Assembly: GCF_017565745.1 (NCBI RefSeq)
Contig: NZ_JAGDYM010000007.1
Location: 212,370 to 276,369, forward strand
DNA from: Leucobacter weissii
GTDB lineage: Bacteria > Actinomycetota > Actinomycetes > Actinomycetales > Microbacteriaceae
DNA length: 64,000 bases
Direction of reading: 5' to 3'
The stretch's first letter is position 1. Each line of letters opens with the position of its first letter. Below are positions 1 through 7,354 of this stretch, in pieces. The notes below the pieces were generated by a model. It saw only the letters and a program-made list of their open reading frames with translations, made no database searches and was not told where the DNA came from. A program made the translations under genes and the position numbers.

Positions 1-104
1 TGCCGCAGGTCCTCGTAGTTCCTGCCGCGGGACTTCGCCGATTCGACGCCGACCAGGTAGGCGGCGACGGCGATCACCCCGAGGATCAACAGGTTCTTCC
101 GCAT
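1..104 (-). CDS. Small membrane-anchored protein, truncated by window edge
   Basis: Only the first 34 or so residues are visible. The start is ATG at 104, preceded by a good Shine-Dalgarno (GGAG, 6 nt upstream). An N-terminal hydrophobic segment (NLLILGVIAVAAYLVGV) is followed by a charged stretch (ESAKSRGRNYEDLR). It lies downstream of the Asp23/AmaP genes on the same strand and is probably the last member of that operon or the next one, with a gap of only 65 bases. The family is not recognised and the C-terminus is outside the window. Confidence 0.55.
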   Translation of the reverse strand, partial: MRKNLLILGVIAVAAYLVGVESAKSRGRNYEDLR

Positions 105-169
105 GTCATCACTCCTCTTCCGTTCTTCTTCGTCCTCATACTGGTGTCCCGGTCCTCCGGGGAGGTCCG

Positions 170-787
170 CTAGCGCACTCGCGCCTGATCCGCGGCCAGG
201 CGAGAGCGCACACCGGACCGGATCGACACGCAGCTCGGTATCTCGCGGCCGGTGAGCACGGCGAGGTTGTCGAGCAAGCGGGCCACCGTCTCCGCGAGAT
301 CCGACGGCGAGGCGTTCTGCCGCGGCGTCACGCGCACGTGCAGCACGTCCGCGCCCCGCACCCGGTGCGCGCTCACCCGCGAGGAGAGGACCTCGTCGTG
401 CTCCGCGAGCGCGTGGGTGATCGCATCGGCGACGAATCCCTGCCGGATGGTCACCGGCCCCTGGGCGCCTTCGCCGGACTCCGCGCGGATCACCACCCCG
501 CTCCGGCCGCCGCCGAGCCTCGCGATCACGACCACGGCGATCAGCACGATCAGGAGCAGCAGCGCGAGCAGCGCCACGGCGAACCAGCTCGCCGCGGTCG
601 ACTCGGAGATCCTCGTGGCCCGATCGGCGTCGAGCATCCACGTCGCGGCCGACGAGAGCCCGGATTCCCAGATCTCGCCGGCGGGCGGCCAGAGGCTCGC
701 CACGACCGCGGATCCGCCGACGACCACGAGCACGAGGCCGGCGACGAGGAGGACGGTGCGGTTCACCCCTCGGTTCGTCGCGTTCAC
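170..787 (-). CDS. amaP: AmaP-like alkaline shock membrane anchor protein
   Basis: A 205-residue protein with two membrane segments: about residues 9-31 (VLLVAGLVLVVVGGSAVVA) and about 67-90 (WFAVALLALLLLIVLIAVVVI). A roughly 110-residue soluble C-terminal domain follows. This two-helix plus cytoplasmic-domain layout beside Asp23 genes is that of AmaP, which tethers Asp23 to the membrane in staphylococci. The start is GTG at 787, overlapping the TGA of the preceding gene (GTGA), so translation is coupled. The long reading frame running upstream of this start is a shadow of the neighbour. The name rests on architecture and context. Confidence 0.7.
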   Translation of the reverse strand: MNATNRGVNRTVLLVAGLVLVVVGGSAVVASLWPPAGEIWESGLSSAATWMLDADRATRISESTAASWFAVALLALLLLIVLIAVVVIARLGGGRSGVVIRAESGEGAQGPVTIRQGFVADAITHALAEHDEVLSSRVSAHRVRGADVLHVRVTPRQNASPSDLAETVARLLDNLAVLTGREIPSCVSIRSGVRSRLAADQARVR

Positions 788-1365
788 GGCGCCGCTCCCG
801 TCTCGGGGCGGGGCCTCACCCGCGCCCGCACCGCGAGCCGCGGGGAGAGATCGTGGGCCGCGAGCGACGCCTCGGCGGCGGCGCGCACCCCGGAGGGGTC
901 GAGGATCTGACCGGGCTCCGGGCGCACGGTGACGTCGGCGGCCCGGTGGCCGATCCCCACGACCACGCCGCCGGGGGAGAGATCGAACTCCCGCCGCACC
1001 TGCTCCGCGACCGCCGAGGCGATCACGCCGTTGTCGACGACGACCGCGTGCGAGGAGACCTCCATCCGATGCCTGGCCAGCCGGCCGGGGGCCACCGCGA
1101 ACCAGAGCAGGCCGATCCCCGCGGCGGCGAGGAGCGCCCCGGCGGCGGCGGCGGGCGCCGGCTGCAGCTCGGGCAGCTCTGCGAGCCATCCGAGTGCCGA
1201 CCCGGGCGACCACAGCAGGGGCGCCGCGCCCAGCAGACGTCGCACGATCTCGATGCCCGCGAGGACCGCGGCGGCGGCGGCCACGATCAGCACGATCACG
1301 GTCGCGACCGTGCGCGGAGAGTGGGTCTCTCGGCGCACCACCCGTTTCAGCACCGCATCCGTCAT
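784..1365 (-). CDS. DUF6286-type membrane protein of Asp23 cluster
   Basis: 193 residues. There is one clear membrane helix near residues 20-42 (VATVIVLIVAAAAAVLAG) and a second near 75-95 (AAAAGALLAAAGIGLLWFAVA), then a soluble C-terminal part (about 100-185) of Asp23-like beta-alpha character. Actinomycete Asp23 loci regularly carry such a protein, annotated DUF6286, whose function is unknown. It starts directly after the stop of the Asp23 gene and overlaps the AmaP-like gene by 4 bases, so it is the penultimate member of a five-gene operon. A role in envelope stress or a membrane scaffold for Asp23 is inferred from context only. Confidence 0.75.
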   Translation of the reverse strand: MTDAVLKRVVRRETHSPRTVATVIVLIVAAAAAVLAGIEIVRRLLGAAPLLWSPGSALGWLAELPELQPAPAAAAGALLAAAGIGLLWFAVAPGRLARHRMEVSSHAVVVDNGVIASAVAEQVRREFDLSPGGVVVGIGHRAADVTVRPEPGQILDPSGVRAAAEASLAAHDLSPRLAVRARVRPRPETGAAP

Positions 1366-1752
1366 CTATCTCACCCTCTTTCGCTCGGGAGCGACCGCTC
1401 CCGTCACGGTCACGGAGACCCGGCTGATCCGGCGGCCCGTCAGCCGGGCGAGATCCTCGGCGAGGGCGCCCTGCACCCCGCGTATCCGCTCGAGGATCGG
1501 CGTCTCCGTGCGGATCGCCTCGGTATCGCCCAGGTCCGGGATCGGGAGCCTCGCGGCGATCCGCACGGCCAGGCCGCCGCTCCACTCCGCGACCTGCACC
1601 TCGGCGTCGCGTCGCGGGATCCCGACGGCCGATGCCGAGGCCTCCCGGACGACCTTCTCGATCACCCGCTCGTGCACCCGGATGCAGCCGCGCGCCTCCG
1701 GCGGGCTCGCGGGGTCCGCGAGCGCCGGGGAACCGACGGTCGCCGCGCTCAT
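1366..1752 (-). CDS. Asp23/Gls24 family envelope stress protein (short form)
   Basis: 128 residues. The segment from about residue 22 (GCIRVHERVIEKVVREAS) to about 115 (ISRVSVTVTGAV) has the Asp23/Gls24 pattern: a first helix ending in a processing-like motif, then alternating hydrophobic strands. Asp23 proteins form filamentous or membrane-associated assemblies under cell-wall or alkaline stress. This copy is more divergent than the one at 1937-2443, lacks the Gly-rich turn, and may serve as a partner subunit. It overlaps the DUF2273 gene by 4 bases (ATGA) and abuts the DUF6286 gene. Confidence 0.75.
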   Translation of the reverse strand: MSAATVGSPALADPASPPEARGCIRVHERVIEKVVREASASAVGIPRRDAEVQVAEWSGGLAVRIAARLPIPDLGDTEAIRTETPILERIRGVQGALAEDLARLTGRRISRVSVTVTGAVAPERKRVR

Positions 1753-1940
1753 GACGACGTGCGCCGGCCGGTGAACGCGCCCGCGAGGGCGCGCAGATCG
1801 AGACGTCCGGAGACGACGCGGCCCGTGAGCGCGCCGATCCCCATGAGCAGCGCCACGAGGAGGAAGCCCCAGAACCCGAAGATCAGCGCTGCGAACGCCA
1901 GGGTCGCGCCGACGAGCGCGCCGACGACGGTGGAGCTCAT
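1749..1940 (-). CDS. DUF2273 small membrane protein
   Basis: 63 residues that are almost entirely two short hydrophobic helices (VVGALVGATLAFAALIFGF and FLLVALLMGIGALTG), ending in a basic tail (GRRTSS). DUF2273 proteins sit beside Asp23 and AmaP in both Firmicutes and Actinobacteria, and the second gene of the staphylococcal asp23 operon is of this type. ATGA overlaps with both neighbours show tight translational coupling. A helper role in anchoring Asp23 at the membrane is likely but unproven. Confidence 0.8.
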   Translation of the reverse strand: MSSTVVGALVGATLAFAALIFGFWGFLLVALLMGIGALTGRVVSGRLDLRALAGAFTGRRTSS

Positions 1941-2443
1941 GATACGCGGGGCTCGGCGTCGTCGTCGGCGTCCTCGCTGGGGAGGCGCACGTCGTCGACG
2001 TCCACGTTGACCTCCACCACCTGGAGACCGACCAACCGCGTGATCGCGTCGGCGACCGCCGTGCGCACCTGATCAGCGACGTCCTGGATCGGCGTCGGGT
2101 AGTCCACGACGATGGTGATGTCCGCCGCCGCCTGGGTCTCTCCGACCTCGACCTTCACGCCCTGCGCCAGATCCTTCGCGTTGACCGCGTCGCGGATCGC
2201 GCCGAGCGCCCGTGCTCCGCCCCCGCCGAGGGCGTGCACGCCGGGGACCTCGCGAGCGGCGATCCCCGCGATCTTCGCGACGACGCCCTCCGCGATCGTC
2301 GTGCGACCGGCCGAGTCGGCCTCCGCGGCGGGCCGCGGCGCCGCGGGAGCGCGATCGACCCGCGATGTCGCCGCGAGCGGCTTGGCCGGTTTCGGCGCCG
2401 TCGTCTCGGGCGCAGCCGTCGTGTCCGTGTCAGTCGTAGCCAT
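1937..2443 (-). CDS. Asp23/Gls24 family envelope stress protein
   Basis: 168 residues. A low-complexity acidic/Ala/Pro N-terminus (about 1-45) precedes a canonical Asp23 domain (GRTTIAEGVVAKIAGIAARE, then VPGVHALGGGGARALG, and VKVEVGETQAAADITIVVDY). The C-terminus is highly acidic (EDADDDAE). I chose ATG 2443 over the upstream ATG 2464 because a strong Shine-Dalgarno (GGAGGTGG) sits 6 nt before 2443. It is the first gene of the five-gene envelope-stress operon and probably its structural subunit, with AmaP-like and DUF2273 proteins as membrane anchors. Confidence 0.88.
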   Translation of the reverse strand: MATTDTDTTAAPETTAPKPAKPLAATSRVDRAPAAPRPAAEADSAGRTTIAEGVVAKIAGIAAREVPGVHALGGGGARALGAIRDAVNAKDLAQGVKVEVGETQAAADITIVVDYPTPIQDVADQVRTAVADAITRLVGLQVVEVNVDVDDVRLPSEDADDDAEPRVS

Positions 2444-2686
2444 CTGAGCCACCTCCAGTGTCATCGGCGCGAGCTCTCCGGTCGCGCCGTCCGAACGAGC
2501 GGAGAAGACCGCTCTGCCTATGAGACGGTCCGCGCCGGGGAAACGTCACAAATCTCTTCGCGACGCCTTCGCTCCTGGATACCCGACGGCCTCGACGCCC
2601 GCTCCCGGGGGGCTGTTAGGCTGCTGGCAGGATCATTCAGCGATCGAGGCGCGGCCCGGATCCATGGCCCGTTCTGGAGGTGGCCG

Positions 2687-3820
2687 ATGGACGCGAGAGA
2701 CGGCTCGTACGAGGACCAGTTCCACGCGAAGTACCGCGAGCAGGCCGAGAAGATCGGGCGCTTCAACCTGGCCGTGTTCGGCAAGACCGGCGTCGGCAAG
2801 TCGACGCTGATCAACGCCGTCTTCGGCGACGAGGTCGCCGCGACCGGCATCGGCGAGCCCGTCACGATGGACGAGCACCTCTATCTGCACCGCTCGGGGT
2901 TCTTCGGCCTCCTCGACACTCGGGGTCTCGAGATCGGCGTCGACACCGAGACCCTCATCGGAGAGCTCGGCCGGTACGTGGAACGGATGCGACGGCAGCC
3001 GCTCTCTGAGCAGATCCACGCGGCCTGGTACTGCGTGCGCGCCACCGACCGGCGCTTCGAGGACACCGAGGCGGAGTTCGTCCGCCGCCTGCACGAGCTC
3101 GGCCTGCCGGTCATCGTCGTGCTGACGCAGGTGCCGTCGCGGAACGCCCGGTACCACGCCGACGCCCTCGCCATGTTCGAGCACATCGCCGGGCTCGGGC
3201 TGCCCATCGAGGGCGGGCGGCCCATCCTGGTGATGGCGCAGGGCGACGACTTCACCGGCCAGATCCAGCACGGCGTGAAGGATCTCCTCGATGCCACCTT
3301 TCGCGCTGCTCCGGAGGGGGTGAGCAGCGCGCTCGCGGCCGCGCAGAAGATCGACCTGGATCGGAAGTGGAAGGAGGCGCAGGCCGCCATCACGACCGCC
3401 GGGACGGCCGCCGCCGCGGTGGGCGCGATCCCGATCCCCGTCGCCGACGCGGCCCTGCTCGTCCCGATCCAGCTCGGGCTCATGGGCTCGGTCTCGGCGA
3501 TCTACGGGATCCGGCCGGAACTCGCCTCGGTGGCCGCGATCGCGGCGGCGACGGTGGCCACGACGGCCGGCCGCGGCACCGTGGTGGGGCTGCTCAAGCT
3601 GATCCCCGGCGCCGGCATCGTGGTCGGAGGGGCCGTCAGCGCCGCCACCGCCAGCACGTTCACGCTCGCCATCGGCTACGCCTGGGCCACGGTGTGCAGC
3701 CAGCTCACCCAGGGCCGGCTCAAGGGAGTCGACGGCGCGCTCGACGACGGCGCCGTGCGGAAGCTGTTCAGATCCGAGGTCATGGCCTGGTTCACCAGGC
3801 TGCGGGGCGGCGGGAAGTAG
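2687..3820 (+). CDS. P-loop GTPase with C-terminal hydrophobic DUF697/YcjF-like domain
   Basis: 377 residues. The G domain has P-loop GKTGVGKST (residues 32-40), a G2 Thr region (GEPVTMDEH) and G3 DTRGLE. The position of the usual G4 NKxD reads TQVP, so nucleotide specificity may be relaxed or met elsewhere. From about residue 235 there are Ala/Gly-rich hydrophobic helices (TAAAAVGAIPIPVADAALL, IPGAGIVVGGAVSAATAST), as in GTPase/DUF697 proteins that act at membranes. The start is ATG 2687 with GGAGGTGG 3 nt upstream; the frame runs open further upstream but without coding character. It is divergent from the Asp23 operon, with a TAGGCT-type -10 box near 2617, so an envelope role is possible. 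Confidence 0.82.
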   Translation: MDARDGSYEDQFHAKYREQAEKIGRFNLAVFGKTGVGKSTLINAVFGDEVAATGIGEPVTMDEHLYLHRSGFFGLLDTRGLEIGVDTETLIGELGRYVERMRRQPLSEQIHAAWYCVRATDRRFEDTEAEFVRRLHELGLPVIVVLTQVPSRNARYHADALAMFEHIAGLGLPIEGGRPILVMAQGDDFTGQIQHGVKDLLDATFRAAPEGVSSALAAAQKIDLDRKWKEAQAAITTAGTAAAAVGAIPIPVADAALLVPIQLGLMGSVSAIYGIRPELASVAAIAAATVATTAGRGTVVGLLKLIPGAGIVVGGAVSAATASTFTLAIGYAWATVCSQLTQGRLKGVDGALDDGAVRKLFRSEVMAWFTRLRGGGK

Positions 3821-3825
3821 GGCGC

Positions 3826-4503
3826 TCAGAACATCCGGGACCGGGTCAGCAGAGCGAGCAGCTTCTCCTGATCGAAGCGGAAGGTGGGCGCCGCCAGCGA
3901 CAGCGCGGCGAGCTCGAGACCCGGCAGCCTGACGGGCACGGCGATCGTGGTCATGCCCACGAGGAACTCGTCCGAGACCACCGCGTATCCCTGGCGTCGG
4001 ATACCGGCGAGATCCTCGTCCGGAGGCGTCCGCCGATCGTCTGCGAAGGCGCGCAGCACGCCTCCCGACGCCGAGGAGTGCGCGGGCATCGTGCGACCCG
4101 CGGCCAGATCGGTCATGAGCGAGCTGTCGATCGTGGTCCGATAGAGGATGAAGATATCGTCGCCGCGCAGGACGGACAGGCTGGCGGTCTCGCCGGAGCG
4201 CGCCGCGAGCCCCGCCACGCGGACGGCCACCTGCGGCCCGATGCCGCCCTGCTGCAGGGCCGAAGACCCGAGGGTGATCGTCTCGAGCGACACCTGATAG
4301 CCGCCGTTGGCGTTCTGCGTGGCGTAGCCGCCCTCGACCAGCGTGCGGAGCTGCTGGTGGACCGAGCCCTTCGGCTGGGCCGACAGCTCGGCGAGGGCGC
4401 TGAGCGACATCGGCGTCGACTGCCCGGCGAGCAGCCGCAGCAGCTGCAGGCATTTCAGCGACGAGGTGAGGATCCTCGTTCTCGCGTCTCCGCTGTCGGC
4501 CAT
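3826..4503 (-). CDS. IclR family transcriptional regulator
   Basis: 225 residues. An N-terminal winged helix (about 8-70: LKCLQLLRLLAG, LSALAELSAQPKGSVHQQLRTL) is followed by a GAF-like effector domain (about 85-220; DIFILYRTTIDSS, GRTMPAHSSASGGVLRAF, VGMTTIAVPVRL). Start ATG 4503 is chosen because the family alignment begins there. An extended -10 like TGCGATACT ends 6 nt before it, suggesting a leaderless mRNA. It is divergent from the permease-enamidase operon and is the likely local regulator. Its stop lies 5 bases from the convergent GTPase stop, leaving no room for a separate terminator. Confidence 0.88.
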   Translation of the reverse strand: MADSGDARTRILTSSLKCLQLLRLLAGQSTPMSLSALAELSAQPKGSVHQQLRTLVEGGYATQNANGGYQVSLETITLGSSALQQGGIGPQVAVRVAGLAARSGETASLSVLRGDDIFILYRTTIDSSLMTDLAAGRTMPAHSSASGGVLRAFADDRRTPPDEDLAGIRRQGYAVVSDEFLVGMTTIAVPVRLPGLELAALSLAAPTFRFDQEKLLALLTRSRMF

Positions 4504-4737
4504 GCTCCGAGTATCGCAGACGACCCGGCGGCGACGGTGGGCGCGGCCGCGGTCGGAGGGCGCGCGGTTCGGCATGCCCGAACCGCGTGCGGCGCAGGGC
4601 GGACGCCGTCCGGTATGCGGACGGGACCGTGCGCCCCCGCCGGATGTTCGCCACCGGTCCCGCACGGGCGGGCCCCGGCTGGCTAGAGTTCTCGTCCAAC
4701 GGGGTCATCATCGCCCCCGCCGACCAAAGGAGTCCGC

Positions 4738-6099
4738 ATGGCCAACGACGCCCATCCAGATCTTCACCGCAGCGACCGCGCAGACGACTTCGCTTCGGTC
4801 CGCGTCCCGCTCGCCGAACGGCGCGGGCACTCGTCCATCTTCATGATCCTGTTCGGGATCGTGACCGCCTTCTTCTTCCTGGCCACGGGAGGCTCCTACT
4901 TCACCGCCTACGGCGCCTGGGCCACCTGGCTCGGACTCGCCATCGGCTTCGTGGTCCTCGTGCTTCTCGCGGTGGTCGTCTCGCGCGCCGCATCGAGCGA
5001 GGGGCTCACCGCCGAACTCATCACCCGCGCCTGCGGCTTCGGCTACGCGGGCACCATCCTCACCTCGTTGATCTACGCGGTGACGTTCATCTTCTACACC
5101 GCGATCGAGGGGCAGATCCTCGCCGACGCCGCGGCGCATCTGATCCCGCTCCCCCCGATCGTCTGGTACATCATCGCCGGGCTCATCTTCATCCCGCTGC
5201 TCTGGAAGGGGACCACCCAGCTGACCTGGCTCATGTGGCTGACGATCCCCGTCTACGTCATCCTCATCACCGTCGCGATCGTGCGGGCACTCGGACTCAA
5301 CGGCGGGTTCCCCACCCAGATCTTCACCGCCGAGGCCCCGGGCGGGATGGCGGCGGGCATCGCGCTCTCGGGCGTGCTCGCGGGACTCGCCGGCACCATC
5401 GGCCTCAACCCCATCGAGGCCGCCGACTACAACCGCTACATCCACCCCGACAAGTTCCGGCGATCCTTCTGGATCTCCCTCGTGCTGCCCTACGCGCTGA
5501 TGTTCTTCTTCGCGATGCCGCTCGGCATGTTCTTCGCCGCGGCCACCGGGGACAGCAACCCGGCCTCCATGTTCGCAGCCCTGCTGGGGCCCCTGCTCGC
5601 GGTGCTGCTCGCGTGGATCTCGCAGATCCGCATCAATCTCACCAACATCCATCTGGGATCCATCGCGCTCACCAGCGTGAGCAACCGCGTCCGTCACTCC
5701 GAGCACGCCCGCAAGATCTGGACGACCGTGATCTGCATCGCCGCGATCCCGCTGATGGCCATCGACATCGTGCAGTACATCCTGCCGTTCCTCGCCTTCA
5801 ACGGCGTCTTCCTGCTGGCCTGGGTGGGATGCGTGGTGTCGGATCTCCTGATCGTCCGGAGACTGCTCGGCATCGTGCCGCGCGAACTGGTCTTCGAGCG
5901 CGAGCGCGTGCGTTCGATCAACCCCGTGGGGCCGACCGCCCTGGTGACCGCCGTGGTGATCGGCTCGGTGCTGCTGTTCGCGCCCGGCCTCGGACCGGTC
6001 AGCAGTTTCGCCGCCTATATCGGGTTCGGGGTGGCCGTCGTCGTCCAGGCGGTCATGGCTCGCGCGACCAACGGCAAATACTACGTGAAGGGAGCATGA
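4738..6099 (+). CDS. NCS1 family (purine/cytosine-type) permease
   Basis: 453 residues with about twelve hydrophobic helices. NCS1 hallmarks include the helix-1 region (FMILFGIVTAFFFLATGGSYF) and the central GLNPIEAADYNRYIHPDKF loop that follows helix 6. Family members import nucleobases, allantoin, hydantoins, cytosine or pyridoxine-like ring compounds by cation symport. AAAGGAGTCCGC precedes the ATG. It is the first gene of an operon whose other products hydrolyse amide bonds, so a cyclic amide or N-heterocycle is the expected substrate. Exact specificity cannot be read from the sequence. Confidence 0.85.
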   Translation: MANDAHPDLHRSDRADDFASVRVPLAERRGHSSIFMILFGIVTAFFFLATGGSYFTAYGAWATWLGLAIGFVVLVLLAVVVSRAASSEGLTAELITRACGFGYAGTILTSLIYAVTFIFYTAIEGQILADAAAHLIPLPPIVWYIIAGLIFIPLLWKGTTQLTWLMWLTIPVYVILITVAIVRALGLNGGFPTQIFTAEAPGGMAAGIALSGVLAGLAGTIGLNPIEAADYNRYIHPDKFRRSFWISLVLPYALMFFFAMPLGMFFAAATGDSNPASMFAALLGPLLAVLLAWISQIRINLTNIHLGSIALTSVSNRVRHSEHARKIWTTVICIAAIPLMAIDIVQYILPFLAFNGVFLLAWVGCVVSDLLIVRRLLGIVPRELVFERERVRSINPVGPTALVTAVVIGSVLLFAPGLGPVSSFAAYIGFGVAVVVQAVMARATNGKYYVKGA

Positions 6100-6101
6100 T
6101 C

Positions 6102-6725
6102 ATGACGATCGCCCGACAACTCGACGGTTTCTCCGACAAGATGGCGCAGAAGGCCCCGCCGGAGATCGACCGTTCCGCCTTCGCGCTCGTGGTCGTCGAC
6201 ATGGTGCAGGCGTATCTCGACCCCGAGGGCGAGATGCCGGTCGCCGATCCGGAGCCCGTCATCGCCGCAGCGCTGCGCCTGATCGCGGCCGCCCGCGCGG
6301 CGGGCGGGCGGGTGATCTGGGTGCGGCCGGGCCACACCGAGGAGGCCGACGGGCTCTTCCGCATCCGGATCCCGCACGCGATCGGCGAGGACGGGGGTGC
6401 GCGGATCCACCCCGCCTTCGACCCCGCGGACGACGAGAAGATCGTCAGGAAGCGCCGCTACTCGGCCTTCTTCGGCACCGACCTCGACCTCTATCTGCGC
6501 GAGCACGGCATCCGGTCGGTGCTGGTCTGCGGCGTGGCCCTGAACATCTGCGTCCGCAGCACCGTGCACGACGCGTTCTTCAACGGCTATGACGTGTTCG
6601 TCGTAGCAGACGCGTGCCAGGCCACGGGCCCGCGCGAGCACGAATCGTCGCTCTACGACATCGCGACCCACTTCGGAACCGTCCTCCCGCTGGACGAGAC
6701 CGTCGGCCGCCTCGAACGAAACTGA
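6102..6725 (+). CDS. Isochorismatase-superfamily cysteine hydrolase (amidase type)
   Basis: 207 residues with the catalytic triad visible: Asp33 (LVVVDMV), Lys117 (VRKRRYSAF) and Cys150 (VALNICVRST). This fold includes N-carbamoylsarcosine amidase, ureidoacrylate amidohydrolase, biuret hydrolase, nicotinamidase and maleamate amidase. ATG 6102 is preferred over ATG 6096 because the Shine-Dalgarno AAGGGAG is 7 nt away rather than 1 nt. Either start is coupled to the permease stop. Next to an enamidase-like gene, it may hydrolyse an open-chain amide or carbamoyl intermediate. Confidence 0.88.
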   Translation: MTIARQLDGFSDKMAQKAPPEIDRSAFALVVVDMVQAYLDPEGEMPVADPEPVIAAALRLIAAARAAGGRVIWVRPGHTEEADGLFRIRIPHAIGEDGGARIHPAFDPADDEKIVRKRRYSAFFGTDLDLYLREHGIRSVLVCGVALNICVRSTVHDAFFNGYDVFVVADACQATGPREHESSLYDIATHFGTVLPLDETVGRLERN

Positions 6726-6745
6726 ACCAGGTCGGAGGAACACGC

Positions 6746-7354
6746 ATGCATCAGGAACTCACCCAGATCGTCACCGCCGCAGGCACGGTGCCGGTGCGGA
6801 AGACCGTCATCCATCTCGAGAGCGTCGTCGCGGACGGAGGGCGCGCCGTGGAGCGGCCCGTGCACCGCGCGGTGGTCGGCGCGGTGCTCCGGAACCCGTT
6901 CGCCGGAGTGGTCGACGACGAACTCGAGCTCCTGCAGGAAGCAGGGGGAGTCTTCGGCGAGTGGGCCATGACCGTGGCCGTGGGCCTGCTCCCCGGCGAG
7001 GTCAAGGCCTACGGCAAGGCCGGAGTGGTGGGGGAGAGCGGAGAGCTCGAGCACGTCGCCGCGCTGCTGCACCCGCGCTTCGGCGGGCCCACGCGTGAGA
7101 TCGCCGGCGGGATCTCGATTCTGCCGAGCGTCAAGAAGCGCGGCGGCACCGGCTGCACGGTCGACATCCCGGTGCACCACAAGACCGCGATGAAGATTCG
7201 GGACTACTTCGACTCGGTGACGGTCAGCGTGGCCGACGCTCCGCTCTCCGACGAGCTCCTGCTGCTGCTCGCCGTGACGGACGGACCGCGCCCGCACCCC
7301 CGCATGGGCGGGCTGCGCGAGGCCGACGCGGTCGGAGAGGACGGCGTCAATTGA
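6746..7354 (+). CDS. Amino acid synthesis (AA_synth, DUF1185) family protein
   Basis: 202 residues matching the DUF1185/AA_synth pattern along the whole length: VRKTVIHLESVVADGGRAVE, NPFAGVVDDELELL, YGKAGVVGESGELEHVAALL, then SVKKRGGTGCTVDIPVHHK and VTDGPRPHPRMGG. Structures of the family are known but no reaction has been firmly assigned; the name comes from an old automatic annotation. GGAGGAA lies 6 nt before ATG 6746. The stop overlaps the TTG start of the next gene. Its tight position between an amidase and an enamidase-like hydrolase argues for a catalytic role on a ring or amide intermediate. Confidence 0.85.
   Translation: MHQELTQIVTAAGTVPVRKTVIHLESVVADGGRAVERPVHRAVVGAVLRNPFAGVVDDELELLQEAGGVFGEWAMTVAVGLLPGEVKAYGKAGVVGESGELEHVAALLHPRFGGPTREIAGGISILPSVKKRGGTGCTVDIPVHHKTAMKIRDYFDSVTVSVADAPLSDELLLLLAVTDGPRPHPRMGGLREADAVGEDGVN

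Noticed and set aside
853..2010. Long plus-strand reading frame opposite the Asp23 operon
   Set aside because: Arg/His/Gly-rich sequence without family features, caused by GC-rich codon bias of the minus-strand genes.
2633..4711. Very long minus-strand frame across the GTPase and IclR genes
   Set aside because: Low-complexity Arg/Gly/His sequence; the other frames give recognisable GTPase and IclR proteins.
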